Positions 7,046-15,490 of a DNA stretch of 64,000 nt are shown one piece after another; position 1 is the stretch's first letter; each line of letters begins with the position of its first letter. Origin of the DNA: Buttiauxella sp965119215 (GTDB lineage: Bacteria; Pseudomonadota; Gammaproteobacteria; Enterobacterales; Enterobacteriaceae); NCBI GenBank assembly GCA_965119215.1, contig CBCPKK010000017.1, forward strand, positions 62,001-126,000, written 5' to 3'. The notes under the pieces are model-generated. The model made no database searches and had not been told where the DNA came from. It saw nothing but the letters and a program-made list of their open reading frames with translations. The position numbers were made by a program, and so were the translations under genes.

Positions 7046-9241
7046 ATGATTTTTACAAAACCAATCAGAAAATACGTCATAGCACTGGTTTTATGCCTCT
7101 TACTCGTCCCTTTTTCTCGCTATATTTCTCCATTAACCACTGTGGGTGGTCATCAGATTTATCTCGCTTACCTGCCAGTGAGTTTGATGATTGCCATGGT
7201 GTTTATTTATGGCCGAGCTGCAATTATTCCTCTGATCGTTTCTTCAGTCGTGACATTCGCATTCTGCCTACACTTTTCGCTCACAGCGTTAGCGGCTTTT
7301 ATTATTTGTCTGATATTGCCCATTGTCGTCTGCAGCATGATTACCCGTTATTATCTCGGTTCACGTTGGCGGTACGCCCTGGCCGATAAAGGTGTGGGGG
7401 TTAGAATATTCTGGCTTGGTTTTGTTGCCCCGGTCAGCATTAAATGCCTCATGTATTTTGCGGGGCGTTATATTTCTTTTCCTGCCGATGTAGCCGCTTA
7501 CTTTGGTGATAATTCACACTTGTTTATGGTGATGGATTTCCAAAGCCTGATTGCTTCATCGCTCATTTTTAATTTTCTGTTTTATTACCCATTAAGGATG
7601 ATCCTCAATCCTCATTACGCACGTGCGTTCTGGCGTCGCTGCGTGGTGCGCGATTTCATTGGGCCGCGTCGTTATTACTCCTTCACATGGATATTGAGCC
7701 TGGTAACGCTGCTAACCATACTTTGCTTACCCTCAAGCATGTTAAAGGTTTCTGGTTACCTGGTGCCGGTTATTTTCATCCTGTTTACGCTGGGGATTCG
7801 CCATTTTGGCCCACGACTAATGGGGCTGCTGTGGGGGCTTTCTGCATGGCTATTACTGACTTATAACGAAGGTTTTCTTTACGGGGTAAATACAGAATTT
7901 GCCCTGTCATTTATTCTGTCAGTGTTTATCTCTTTTTCCTTCTGCATGTTATACATGACGATGATGTTCAAGAAAAATGAGTCGATGAAGCGCATTTATC
8001 ATTCACAGGCGCTCACCGATCCATTAACGCAATTACCGAATTTACGCGCGCTGGAACAGCATGTGCAATGCTATCCGGAAGGGACGCTTTGCTGCCTGCG
8101 TATGTCTAATCTGGAGTTTCTCAGCCGCCATTACGGCATGATGATGCGTATTCATTGCAAGCGTATTATTACCAGCCAAATAGCGCCTTTGCTGCAACAG
8201 GGTGAACAAGTATTCCAGCTACCCGGTAGCGAACTCTTAATTTTTCTGCACGGGCAACATACTAATGCGCGGCTTGAACATATTGTTGAACTACTCAATA
8301 GTAAAAAAATAAAATGGCATAACACCATGCTGGAGATTGAGTACGGTGCGGCCTATAGCGCTATCGATAATAATCTGGTTGAGTTACACCACACATTAGG
8401 GAAATTAAGCTATTTGTCTGAACAGACGAGCAGTGAGACGCGAGTGCTTAGTCTGAATACTCAAATTGAATCTGTTTCTGATAAGACCACCGAACGTGTT
8501 TTGTTATTGCAGAAAATTAAGCGCGTATTGAATGAAGAAGATCCTGTGGTGCTCTATGCGCAGCCTATCGTAGATGCAACAGGGAAGGGCTATCACGAAA
8601 TACTCAGCCGCATCGTTTTTGAAAACCAGATAATCACCCCAGACAAATTTATACCTATTATTGCTGAGTTCAATCTCAGCACCCGCTTTGATATGTTGGT
8701 GATGAAAAAACTGGTGAATTTTTTGTATCTTCATCCAAACGATATGCAGCAACCGCGTTTTTCTGTCAATCTTATGCCGTTAACGTTGATGCAAAAGGAC
8801 ATCGCTCAGAAAATTGTTTCGCTGTTTACCCAATACCAGGTACCAACCAGCAGCGTCATTATTGAAGTCACCGAAGAGCAGGCGTTTTCGGACTCAGAGA
8901 CATCAATGCAGAACATCACACTGCTGCGCGACAATGGCTTTAAAATCGCCATTGATGATTTTGGTACAGGTTATGCGAATTATGAGCGACTCAAACGCCT
9001 TCAGGCGGACATCATTAAGATTGATGGCTGTTTTATTAAAGACATCACGTCAGACTCTCTTGATCCCCTGATTGTTAAATCGATATGTGATATGGCTCGT
9101 GCTAAGCAATTGAATGTTGTGGCCGAGTTTGTTGAAACTGAAGAGCAGCGCACGCTGTTGCACGAACTGGGTGTACAGTTTTTACAAGGGTATCTGATTG
9201 GTAAACCAGAGCCCCTTACCGCAGTCCATACTTTAAGGTAG
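7046..9241 (+). CDS. pdeA: Cyclic-di-GMP phosphodiesterase PdeA (MASE1-GGDEF-EAL)
   Basis: A 731-residue inner-membrane enzyme that hydrolyses c-di-GMP. Residues 1-310 hold about eight hydrophobic segments (MASE1-type sensor). Residues 320-470 are a GGDEF-like domain whose signature has decayed to GSELL, so it should not make c-di-GMP. Residues 490-730 form an EAL domain with its metal and catalytic residues kept: HEIL in place of EAL/EVL, SVNLMP, DDFGTGYAN, the KID lysine, AEFVET and LQGYLIG. The whole sequence aligns with E. coli YfeA/PdeA as recalled. A diguanylate cyclase gene follows 36 bases later in the same direction, so the two may be cotranscribed. The start ATG has only a weak ribosome site. 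Confidence 0.95.
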   Translation: MIFTKPIRKYVIALVLCLLLVPFSRYISPLTTVGGHQIYLAYLPVSLMIAMVFIYGRAAIIPLIVSSVVTFAFCLHFSLTALAAFIICLILPIVVCSMITRYYLGSRWRYALADKGVGVRIFWLGFVAPVSIKCLMYFAGRYISFPADVAAYFGDNSHLFMVMDFQSLIASSLIFNFLFYYPLRMILNPHYARAFWRRCVVRDFIGPRRYYSFTWILSLVTLLTILCLPSSMLKVSGYLVPVIFILFTLGIRHFGPRLMGLLWGLSAWLLLTYNEGFLYGVNTEFALSFILSVFISFSFCMLYMTMMFKKNESMKRIYHSQALTDPLTQLPNLRALEQHVQCYPEGTLCCLRMSNLEFLSRHYGMMMRIHCKRIITSQIAPLLQQGEQVFQLPGSELLIFLHGQHTNARLEHIVELLNSKKIKWHNTMLEIEYGAAYSAIDNNLVELHHTLGKLSYLSEQTSSETRVLSLNTQIESVSDKTTERVLLLQKIKRVLNEEDPVVLYAQPIVDATGKGYHEILSRIVFENQIITPDKFIPIIAEFNLSTRFDMLVMKKLVNFLYLHPNDMQQPRFSVNLMPLTLMQKDIAQKIVSLFTQYQVPTSSVIIEVTEEQAFSDSETSMQNITLLRDNGFKIAIDDFGTGYANYERLKRLQADIIKIDGCFIKDITSDSLDPLIVKSICDMARAKQLNVVAEFVETEEQRTLLHELGVQFLQGYLIGKPEPLTAVHTLR

Positions 9242-9277
9242 CAGTATGTTGCGAGCATATGATCTAAGGGTTTATTT

Positions 9278-10918
9278 GTGAGCACTTCATTAGCAAATCG
9301 ATTTCGCCTGCCTATGGTAAAAACACTGCGTGTGATCCGCCTGGTGTTCATCTTTGTTTTTGCGCTGACCACCGTTTTGTTCTGGCAGCAGGGGCAGCTA
9401 TTTAGCCACGGTTACCGCACCAGCCAACTCAGCCATCTTGAAAGTGTTATTGCTCGTATTGAAAGCAAAGCACAGTACAAAATTGATAACCTTCGCTATC
9501 TAAAGCGCATCTTCATTGAAGCCATGGATGATCCGCTATTCCCCGGTGCAGCGATTGTTCCTTCTGAAATCGATGATGGTTCAGGAGAAAATCGCCTGTG
9601 GGTGGGCAGCTTACCTTTACCCAATATTATCACTGAAGATTCCGCATTCCCTGGGCAGGATGCGTTTGAAGTTCGGCAGGAACTCTACGCATTACGCAAA
9701 ATTCAGAGCCTCTTTCCATTGGCTTCAGGTGGCAATGAATTAACGGCTGATCTGTATTACATCTCGCGTGAAGGTGAATTTATTGTCTCCCTGTCGCAAG
9801 AAGTTAACTCGTTATTAATCAGCAGCTACAACCCGCATGAAGAACAGGGCAGTTTCGTGCTGGCCTCACCATTGTTGAACCCGCAGCGCGAGCCTTTCTG
9901 GACGCGGCAAAACATCGCCCAAAGCAATGATACGCTGATCAACGGTGCCATTCCGGTCGATTATCGCGGTGAATGGATAGGGTTGCTGGGCATTGCTTTT
10001 GATAATGACGCGGTGCAGAAATTCCTGGCCTCTTCGCTGCCAGAAAATACACAAAGTGCGTATCAACTGTACGACGAACAGCTAAAGCCACTAACGGGTG
10101 TAGTGGGTGATGTGAACCATTTTCAGCTAAGTGCGAAGCAGTTAGAGACGATTCGCCAGACGCTAGAAGTGTCCTCACGCGGCACCCTACGTGACGGCAC
10201 AGTCTTTATCACGTTCGGCAAAGTTGTCGGCACCCATTCAGTCGTTATAAGCACACAAACGCTCAGTCAGGGGCTACATGAGGACTTTGGCCGTTTCAGT
10301 ATTCTGTTGGTGGTGATGTGGGTGATTTTCGTGCTTTTCCTTTGGGGGTCGCACAACGTCATTTGCCGTCTGGTTCGAAATATGGGGAATTTGCAGCGCG
10401 AAATGCAGCACCATGCACTTCACGACGACCTGACCGGTGCGCTCAATCGCCGTGGTTTCTTTGCGCGAACGTCACAAATAAGCCCCAACTATGTCGATTA
10501 CACCATCGTGCAGCTGGACCTCGACCACTTCAAAAAAGTGAACGATGTTTATGGGCATTTGGTTGGCGATAATGTGTTGGTGCATGCCACCAGGCGTATT
10601 CAGCGAGCCATACGCAGCCAGGATATTCTGGGGCGTATCGGCGGCGAGGAGTTTTGTATTTACCTGCCGAACTCCGATCTGAAAGCAGGTATTATGGTCG
10701 CCACCAGAATTAAGTGGGAGCTTGAATCATCAGCGCTGGTGCTTGAGGATGGCACTCAGCTACCGATTACTGCATCACTGGGTATTGCGTCGCACAGTGA
10801 GCATCCAGAAAGCTCGCTGGACCAAATCCAGGCGCTTGCGGATATGCGGATGTACACCGCGAAAGAGCGTGGCAGAAATCAGGTGTGCTGGCAGGATGAT
10901 GAAGCTATTCAGACATAG
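9278..10918 (+). CDS. Membrane diguanylate cyclase with periplasmic sensor domain
   Basis: A 546-residue protein that should make c-di-GMP from two GTP. One membrane segment lies at about residues 18-40. A large periplasmic region (about 45-340) has the look of a Cache/CHASE7-like sensor. A second membrane segment lies at about 343-362, and a GGDEF domain from about 380. The active-site GGEEF is intact, and an RSQD sequence five residues before it is an RxxD inhibitory site, so product inhibition is likely. The start is a GTG with AAGGG upstream; an ATG 12 codons later is possible. It is next to pdeA and ends at a terminator shared with convergent nupC. E. coli has no cyclase gene at this place as far as I recall. 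Confidence 0.88.
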   Translation: MSTSLANRFRLPMVKTLRVIRLVFIFVFALTTVLFWQQGQLFSHGYRTSQLSHLESVIARIESKAQYKIDNLRYLKRIFIEAMDDPLFPGAAIVPSEIDDGSGENRLWVGSLPLPNIITEDSAFPGQDAFEVRQELYALRKIQSLFPLASGGNELTADLYYISREGEFIVSLSQEVNSLLISSYNPHEEQGSFVLASPLLNPQREPFWTRQNIAQSNDTLINGAIPVDYRGEWIGLLGIAFDNDAVQKFLASSLPENTQSAYQLYDEQLKPLTGVVGDVNHFQLSAKQLETIRQTLEVSSRGTLRDGTVFITFGKVVGTHSVVISTQTLSQGLHEDFGRFSILLVVMWVIFVLFLWGSHNVICRLVRNMGNLQREMQHHALHDDLTGALNRRGFFARTSQISPNYVDYTIVQLDLDHFKKVNDVYGHLVGDNVLVHATRRIQRAIRSQDILGRIGGEEFCIYLPNSDLKAGIMVATRIKWELESSALVLEDGTQLPITASLGIASHSEHPESSLDQIQALADMRMYTAKERGRNQVCWQDDEAIQT

Positions 10919-10933
10919 AAATTCAGGTATAAA

Positions 10934-10959
10934 AAAACCGGGGCATTTGCCCCGGTTTT
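10934..10959. terminator. Bidirectional terminator between the cyclase gene and nupC
   Basis: AAAACCGGGGC, loop ATTT, GCCCCGGTTTT; A and T runs on both sides serve both convergent genes. Confidence 0.9.
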
Positions 10960-10974
10960 CTATTGTGAGGATTC

Positions 10975-12162
10975 TTACAAGAACAGGCCAGCGATAGACG
11001 CTGACAGAATACTCACCAGCGTTGCGCCGTAAACCAGTTTCAGGCCGAAGCGAGAAACTACGTTACCTTGCTCTTCGTTCAGGCCTTTAATCGCACCCGC
11101 GATAATCCCGATAGAAGAGAAGTTGGCAAACGAAACCAGGAACACAGACAGAATACCTTCCGCACGTGGGGAAAGCGTACCGGCCAGTTTTTGCAGATCC
11201 AGCATCGCAACAAATTCGTTGGAAACCAGTTTGGTGGCCATGATGCTGCCAACCTGCAACGCTTCATTTGACGGAACACCCATCACCCAGGCGATTGGGT
11301 AGAAGATGTAACCCAGAATGCCCTGGAAGGAAATGCCCAGAACCGCTGCAAACAGTGCGTTCAGCGCGGAAATCAAAGCGATAAAACCAATCAGCATTGC
11401 GGCGACGATAATCGCAACTTTAAAACCTGCCAGAATGTATTCACCGAGCATTTCGAAGAAGCTTTGACCTTCATGCAGGTTAGACATCTGCAGGTTTTCT
11501 TCGCTCTCATCAACGCGGTATGGGTTGATAAGCGAAAGCACGATGAAGGTACTGAACATGTTCAACACCAGTGCTGCGACCACATATTTAGGTTCGAGCA
11601 TCGTCATATACGCGCCGACAATCGACATGGACACGGTAGACATGGCCGTAGCGGACATGGTGTACATGCGGTTGCGCGACATCTTGCCGAGAATATCCTT
11701 ATAGGCGATAAAGTTTTCTGATTGTCCCAAAATCAGAGAGCTTACGGCGTTAAAGGATTCCAGTTTACCCATACCATTCACTTTAGACAGAAGGGTACCG
11801 ATAAAACGGATAACGATTGGCAGGATGCGGATATGCTGCAAAATCCCGATCAGCGCAGAGATAAAGACGATTGGGCAGAGTACTTTCAGGAAGAAGAAGG
11901 CGAGTCCTTCGTCATTCATCTTACCGAATACAAAGTTTGTCCCTTCATTAGCGAACGACAGCAGCTTCTCAAACATTTCTGAGAAACCTCTGACAAAGCC
12001 CAGACCAATTTCTGAGTTCAGGAAGAACCAGGCAAGAATGAGTTCAATCACTAACAGTTGAACGATAAAGCGAATACGGATCTGCTTACGGTTGCTACTC
12101 AGCAATAAAGCAAGTAGCGCAACCACGGCAAGCGCTAAGACAAAGTGAAGAACGCGGGACAT
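10975..12162 (-). CDS. nupC: Nucleoside:proton symporter NupC
   Basis: A 395-residue inner-membrane concentrative nucleoside transporter that imports pyrimidine nucleosides and adenosine. Hydrophobic segments run through the length. The family signatures NGMGKLESFNAVSSLILGQSENFIAYKD and SNEFVAMLDL are present. The protein is about five residues shorter than E. coli NupC (400), the difference lying in the loop just before SFQGILGYIFYPIAWVMGVP. Single gene, divergent from mntH. A CRP-like site lies about 100 bases upstream, in line with the CRP/CytR control known for nupC. Confidence 0.96.
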   Translation of the reverse strand: MSRVLHFVLALAVVALLALLLSSNRKQIRIRFIVQLLVIELILAWFFLNSEIGLGFVRGFSEMFEKLLSFANEGTNFVFGKMNDEGLAFFFLKVLCPIVFISALIGILQHIRILPIVIRFIGTLLSKVNGMGKLESFNAVSSLILGQSENFIAYKDILGKMSRNRMYTMSATAMSTVSMSIVGAYMTMLEPKYVVAALVLNMFSTFIVLSLINPYRVDESEENLQMSNLHEGQSFFEMLGEYILAGFKVAIIVAAMLIGFIALISALNALFAAVLGISFQGILGYIFYPIAWVMGVPSNEALQVGSIMATKLVSNEFVAMLDLQKLAGTLSPRAEGILSVFLVSFANFSSIGIIAGAIKGLNEEQGNVVSRFGLKLVYGATLVSILSASIAGLFL

Positions 12163-12257
12163 ATTTGCTCCAAATATGAGGCAGGTTTAATTTCGTTGCA
12201 CATTCTATGAAACAAGCAATAAGAAAACGAGAGCAATCGCACACTATAGTGATGTCA

Positions 12258-12273
12258 TGTGACGAAACTCAAA
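12258..12273. promoter_or_regulatory. Possible CRP site of nupC
   Basis: TGTGA-CGAAAC-TCAAA: a perfect left half and a 3-of-5 right half of the TGTGA-N6-TCACA consensus, about 100 bases upstream of the nupC start. Confidence 0.4.
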
Positions 12274-12460
12274 ATTAGTGATCAACCATACATTTCTGCT
12301 ATGTTAAGTAAAGAAGATAAAAGTTGCGTCAACGCACATATCTTTAACATAGTAGTTGTCACAGTTGTTGTTCGTTAACCGGCGAAAGAAAATCGCCACT
12401 GCAAATCCCTCATTGTTTCCGTCTATCAAAGCAATCAGTTTATGCCCTTTAAATGAATTT

Positions 12461-12479
12461 GATAATCATTCTCATTTTT
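12461..12479. promoter_or_regulatory. Fur-box-like site upstream of mntH
   Basis: GATAATCATTCTCATTTTT resembles the Fur consensus GATAATGATAATCATTATC. E. coli mntH is repressed by Fur as well as MntR. The right half is poor. Confidence 0.55.
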
Positions 12480-12489
12480 GATAGCTTGA

Positions 12490-12509
12490 AACATAGCAAA
12501 GGCTATATC
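12490..12509. promoter_or_regulatory. MntR operator upstream of mntH
   Basis: AACATAGC-AAAG-GCTATATC is nearly the palindromic MntR consensus AACATAGCNNNNGCTATGTT, ending 14 bases before the mntH start. Confidence 0.8.
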
Positions 12510-12523
12510 TCCAGAGGCAGATG

Positions 12524-13762
12524 ATGACAAACAGTCGCGTTGAAAATAGTGGTACTCGCACAGCGCGCAGATTACGCCTGGCGTTAATGGGCCCGGCATT
12601 TATCGCTGCTATCGGTTATATCGACCCCGGTAACTTTGCGACCAACATCCAGGCCGGTGCCAGCTTCGGCTATAAATTGCTGTGGGTTGTGGTATGGGCC
12701 AACTTTATGGCAATGCTGATACAAATCCTGTCGGCAAAGCTGGGGATTGCTACCGGTAAAAACCTCGCCGAGCAAATTCGTGACCATTATCCGCGCCCGG
12801 TTGTCTGGTTGTACTGGATACAGGCCGAAATCATCGCTATGGCTACCGACCTTGCCGAATTTATCGGTGCCGCGATTGGTTTCAAATTGATCCTCGGCGT
12901 TTCGCTTTTGCAAGGTGCGGTGCTCACCGGTATCGCCACATTCCTGATTCTTATGCTGCAACGACGCGGCCAGAAACCTCTCGAAAAAGTGATTGGTGGA
13001 TTGCTGCTGTTTGTCGCTGCTGCTTATATCGTTGAGCTGATTTTCTCGCAGCCCAAGCTGGTGGACCTGGGTAAAGGTATGTTGATTCCTAGCCTGCCAA
13101 CCAGCGAAGCGGTGTTTCTTGCTGCGGGTGTGCTGGGTGCAACTATTATGCCGCACGTTATCTACCTGCACTCCTCACTGACCCAACATATGCACGGCGG
13201 TAATCGTGCAGAGCGCTATTCAGCTACCAAATGGGATGTCGGTATTGCGATGACCATCGCAGGATTCGTTAACCTGGCAATGATGGCTACAGCCGCCGCA
13301 GCCTTTCACTTCACAGGTCACACCGGTGTAGCCGACCTCGACGAGGCGTACCTCACGCTGGAACCGTTATTGAGCCATTCAGCCGCAACTATCTTCGGTT
13401 TAAGTCTGGTGGCAGCAGGTTTGTCATCAACCGTTGTCGGTACGCTGGCCGGGCAAGTCGTGATGCAGGGATTCGTGCGCTTCTATATACCGTTGTGGGT
13501 TCGTCGCTCAGTCACCATGGCGCCTTCATTTATCGTGATTCTGATGGGGCTTGACCCAACACGCGTCCTTGTTATGAGCCAGGTCTTACTCAGTTTCGGT
13601 ATCGCACTGGCACTTGTCCCGTTGCTGATTTTTACCAGCGATGAAAAATTGATGGGCGATTTGGTCAATACTCGCGTGGTAAGAATAGTGGGATGGGTGA
13701 TTGTCGCTATAGTCGTTGCGCTGAATATCTGGCTACTGATTGGCACAGCGCTCGGATTGTAA
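12524..13762 (+). CDS. mntH: Mn2+:proton symporter MntH (NRAMP family)
   Basis: Imports manganese (and other divalent metals) across the inner membrane with protons. It has 412 residues starting at the second of two adjacent ATGs, which gives the best distance to AGAGG and the E. coli length. The NRAMP metal-site motif DPGNFAT is at about residues 34-40 and MPHVIYLHSSLTQ at about 211-223; eleven hydrophobic segments follow the family. The upstream region carries MntR and Fur-like operators. Single gene closed by a terminator. Confidence 0.97.
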   Translation: MTNSRVENSGTRTARRLRLALMGPAFIAAIGYIDPGNFATNIQAGASFGYKLLWVVVWANFMAMLIQILSAKLGIATGKNLAEQIRDHYPRPVVWLYWIQAEIIAMATDLAEFIGAAIGFKLILGVSLLQGAVLTGIATFLILMLQRRGQKPLEKVIGGLLLFVAAAYIVELIFSQPKLVDLGKGMLIPSLPTSEAVFLAAGVLGATIMPHVIYLHSSLTQHMHGGNRAERYSATKWDVGIAMTIAGFVNLAMMATAAAAFHFTGHTGVADLDEAYLTLEPLLSHSAATIFGLSLVAAGLSSTVVGTLAGQVVMQGFVRFYIPLWVRRSVTMAPSFIVILMGLDPTRVLVMSQVLLSFGIALALVPLLIFTSDEKLMGDLVNTRVVRIVGWVIVAIVVALNIWLLIGTALGL

Positions 13763-13766
13763 ACGT

Positions 13767-13793
13767 AAAAATGGGAGCCGAGGCTCCCATTTC
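13767..13793. terminator. mntH terminator
   Basis: AAATGGGAGCC-GA-GGCTCCCATTT, directly after mntH and also between it and convergent ypeC. Confidence 0.85.
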
Positions 13794-13812
13794 AATATCT
13801 TAAATAGCGCTA

Positions 13813-14166
13813 TTAATGGCGATGACCGCCGCCATGACCATGTCCACGGCCGTGATCGCGGCCACGATGATCATCACGATCGTTCCAGCCTGCGCGATAA
13901 CCTTTATCAAAACTATTACGGCCGCGGTCTTTATACCAACCACGGTGATAGCCATTGTCATGACGACGCCAGCGGTTATCACGCCATTCATAGTTTTTAC
14001 GCCAGTAATCACGGTCGCGCCAGCCACCGCCATCCCAGTAATTACCGCGATAATCCTGATCGCCTATTTGTAGCTTAATCGACGGCAGCAGGGTGATTTC
14101 GCCCGCATTCGCCACCAGCGGTACAGATGCCAGTAATGCAATCGCAAGAATCAGTGACCTGAACAT
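13813..14166 (-). CDS. ypeC: DUF2502 family secreted protein YpeC
   Basis: A 117-residue protein with a signal peptide (MFRSLILAIALLASVPLVANAGE, cut after ANA at residue 21), so probably periplasmic. The mature part has the DUF2502 core ITLLPSIKLQIGD, then repeated WRDRDYW/NYEWR-type Arg/Trp/Tyr units. It ends in a very His- and Gly-rich tail (HGRGHGHGGGHRH type), which could bind metal. Function unknown. In E. coli it also sits beside mntH. The start ATG has AAGGAGAGAG upstream. Confidence 0.9.
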   Translation of the reverse strand: MFRSLILAIALLASVPLVANAGEITLLPSIKLQIGDQDYRGNYWDGGGWRDRDYWRKNYEWRDNRWRRHDNGYHRGWYKDRGRNSFDKGYRAGWNDRDDHRGRDHGRGHGHGGGHRH

Positions 14167-14318
14167 ACTCTCTCCTTAATACACGGTAACCGCCAGGCGG
14201 TCTGTTAACGCAATATTAAGGTGTGGTAAACAAGTGTTTCATCGCCACAACTCCTAAATAGCGGGAGAGAGCACTTTTTGCTAATTTCGCTGATAATTAA
14301 ACCAGCGAGTGATAGCGG

Positions 14319-15308
14319 TTACATTAAGATTTCTTCGATCTCTGTCAGTTCTGCCGCAGTGAAGTGACGATTCGCTAACATGCCAACCGCATCATCGATC
14401 TGGCTGATTTTACTGGCACCAATAAGAACCGATGTCACTCTGTCACCGCGCAGCACCCAAGCCAGTGCCATTTGGGACAGTTTCTGCCCACGGCGTTGCG
14501 CTATCGCATTCAATTTACGCACTTTTTCCAGCTTCGCCGTGGTGAGCTGATCGGCATTGAGGAAAATACTTCCGCTCGCTGCACGTGAATCTGCCGGAAT
14601 GCCGCTCAGGTAACGGTCAGTCAGTTGCCCGCCCGCCAGAGGTGAGAACGCAATACTCCCCACACCTTTTTCTTGCAATACATCCAGCAAACCGCCTTCC
14701 ACCCAACGCTCAAACATCGAGTATTTCGGCTGGTGGATCAAACATGGCGTACCGAGAGAGTTCAAAATATCAATCGCCTGTGCTGCAAGCTCTGCCGGGT
14801 AGTTTGAAATGCCGACGTACAGTGCTTTACCCTGGCGTACCACGGTATCCAGCGCGCGCATTGTCTCTTCAAGCGGAGTTTCCGGGTCCGGGCGGTGATG
14901 GTAGAAGATATCGACATACTCAAGTCCCATACGTTTCAGGCTTTGATCGAGACTTGAAATCAGATACTTACGCGATCCCCAATCACCATAAGGCCCATCC
15001 CACATGGTGTAGCCCGCTTTTGACGAAATAATCAGTTCATCGCGGTATGGAAGGAAATCTTCACGCAGGATACGGCCAAAGTTTTCTTCCGCAGAACCAG
15101 GAGGCGGCCCGTAGTTATTGGCCAAATCCAAATGGGTAATCCCGGAATCAAACGCGCGGTGTAAAAGCTGGCGGCTATTGTCCAGAAGCGTGGTATCACC
15201 AAAGTTGTGCCATAAACCCAACGAAATGGCGGGCAGTTTAAGTCCACTGCGCCCACAACGGCGGTATTCCATTGATTCATAACGCGCAGAATGTGCCTGA
15301 TAGACCAT
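14319..15308 (-). CDS. Aldo/keto reductase, YghZ/Gpr-like
   Basis: A 329-residue cytosolic NADPH-dependent oxidoreductase. The AKR catalytic tetrad can be read: Asp and Tyr in DLANNYGPPPGSAEENFGR (about 60-78), Lys in ISSKAGY (about 97), and His in IFYHHRPD (about 140). A cofactor loop VLIGASKISQ lies near residue 295. It closely resembles E. coli YghZ (L-glyceraldehyde 3-phosphate reductase) but ends about 17 residues earlier. RBS AGGGGA before the ATG. Divergent from ipdC across 182 bases; not present here in E. coli. The natural substrate is uncertain. Confidence 0.85.
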   Translation of the reverse strand: MVYQAHSARYESMEYRRCGRSGLKLPAISLGLWHNFGDTTLLDNSRQLLHRAFDSGITHLDLANNYGPPPGSAEENFGRILREDFLPYRDELIISSKAGYTMWDGPYGDWGSRKYLISSLDQSLKRMGLEYVDIFYHHRPDPETPLEETMRALDTVVRQGKALYVGISNYPAELAAQAIDILNSLGTPCLIHQPKYSMFERWVEGGLLDVLQEKGVGSIAFSPLAGGQLTDRYLSGIPADSRAASGSIFLNADQLTTAKLEKVRKLNAIAQRRGQKLSQMALAWVLRGDRVTSVLIGASKISQIDDAVGMLANRHFTAAELTEIEEILM

Positions 15309-15490
15309 GTGTTTCCCCTGTTAATAGATAAGACCTAACGTAATGTATACGTTTCCACAACATTTCTGGCTATCAGACTACACCCCAGTTAAGTGTAAAT
15401 CCCTCTTTCCACGACCTTATTCTCCTGGTTCCTCGACAGTGATCACATATGCCCAATACTCACTGTAAGCCCTCTGAGAAGGAATGAGTC

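Larger units (their letters stand above)
12163..12523. other. nupC-mntH divergent control region
   Basis: About 360 bases without a gene. It holds a CRP-like site on the nupC side and Fur-like and MntR-type boxes on the mntH side (listed separately). The middle (about 12290-12420) shows nothing I can name. Confidence 0.7.

Noticed and set aside
13740..14078. His/Asp/Arg-rich frames antisense to ypeC
   Set aside because: They mirror the low-complexity codons of ypeC, which has a signal peptide, ribosome site and family match on the other strand.
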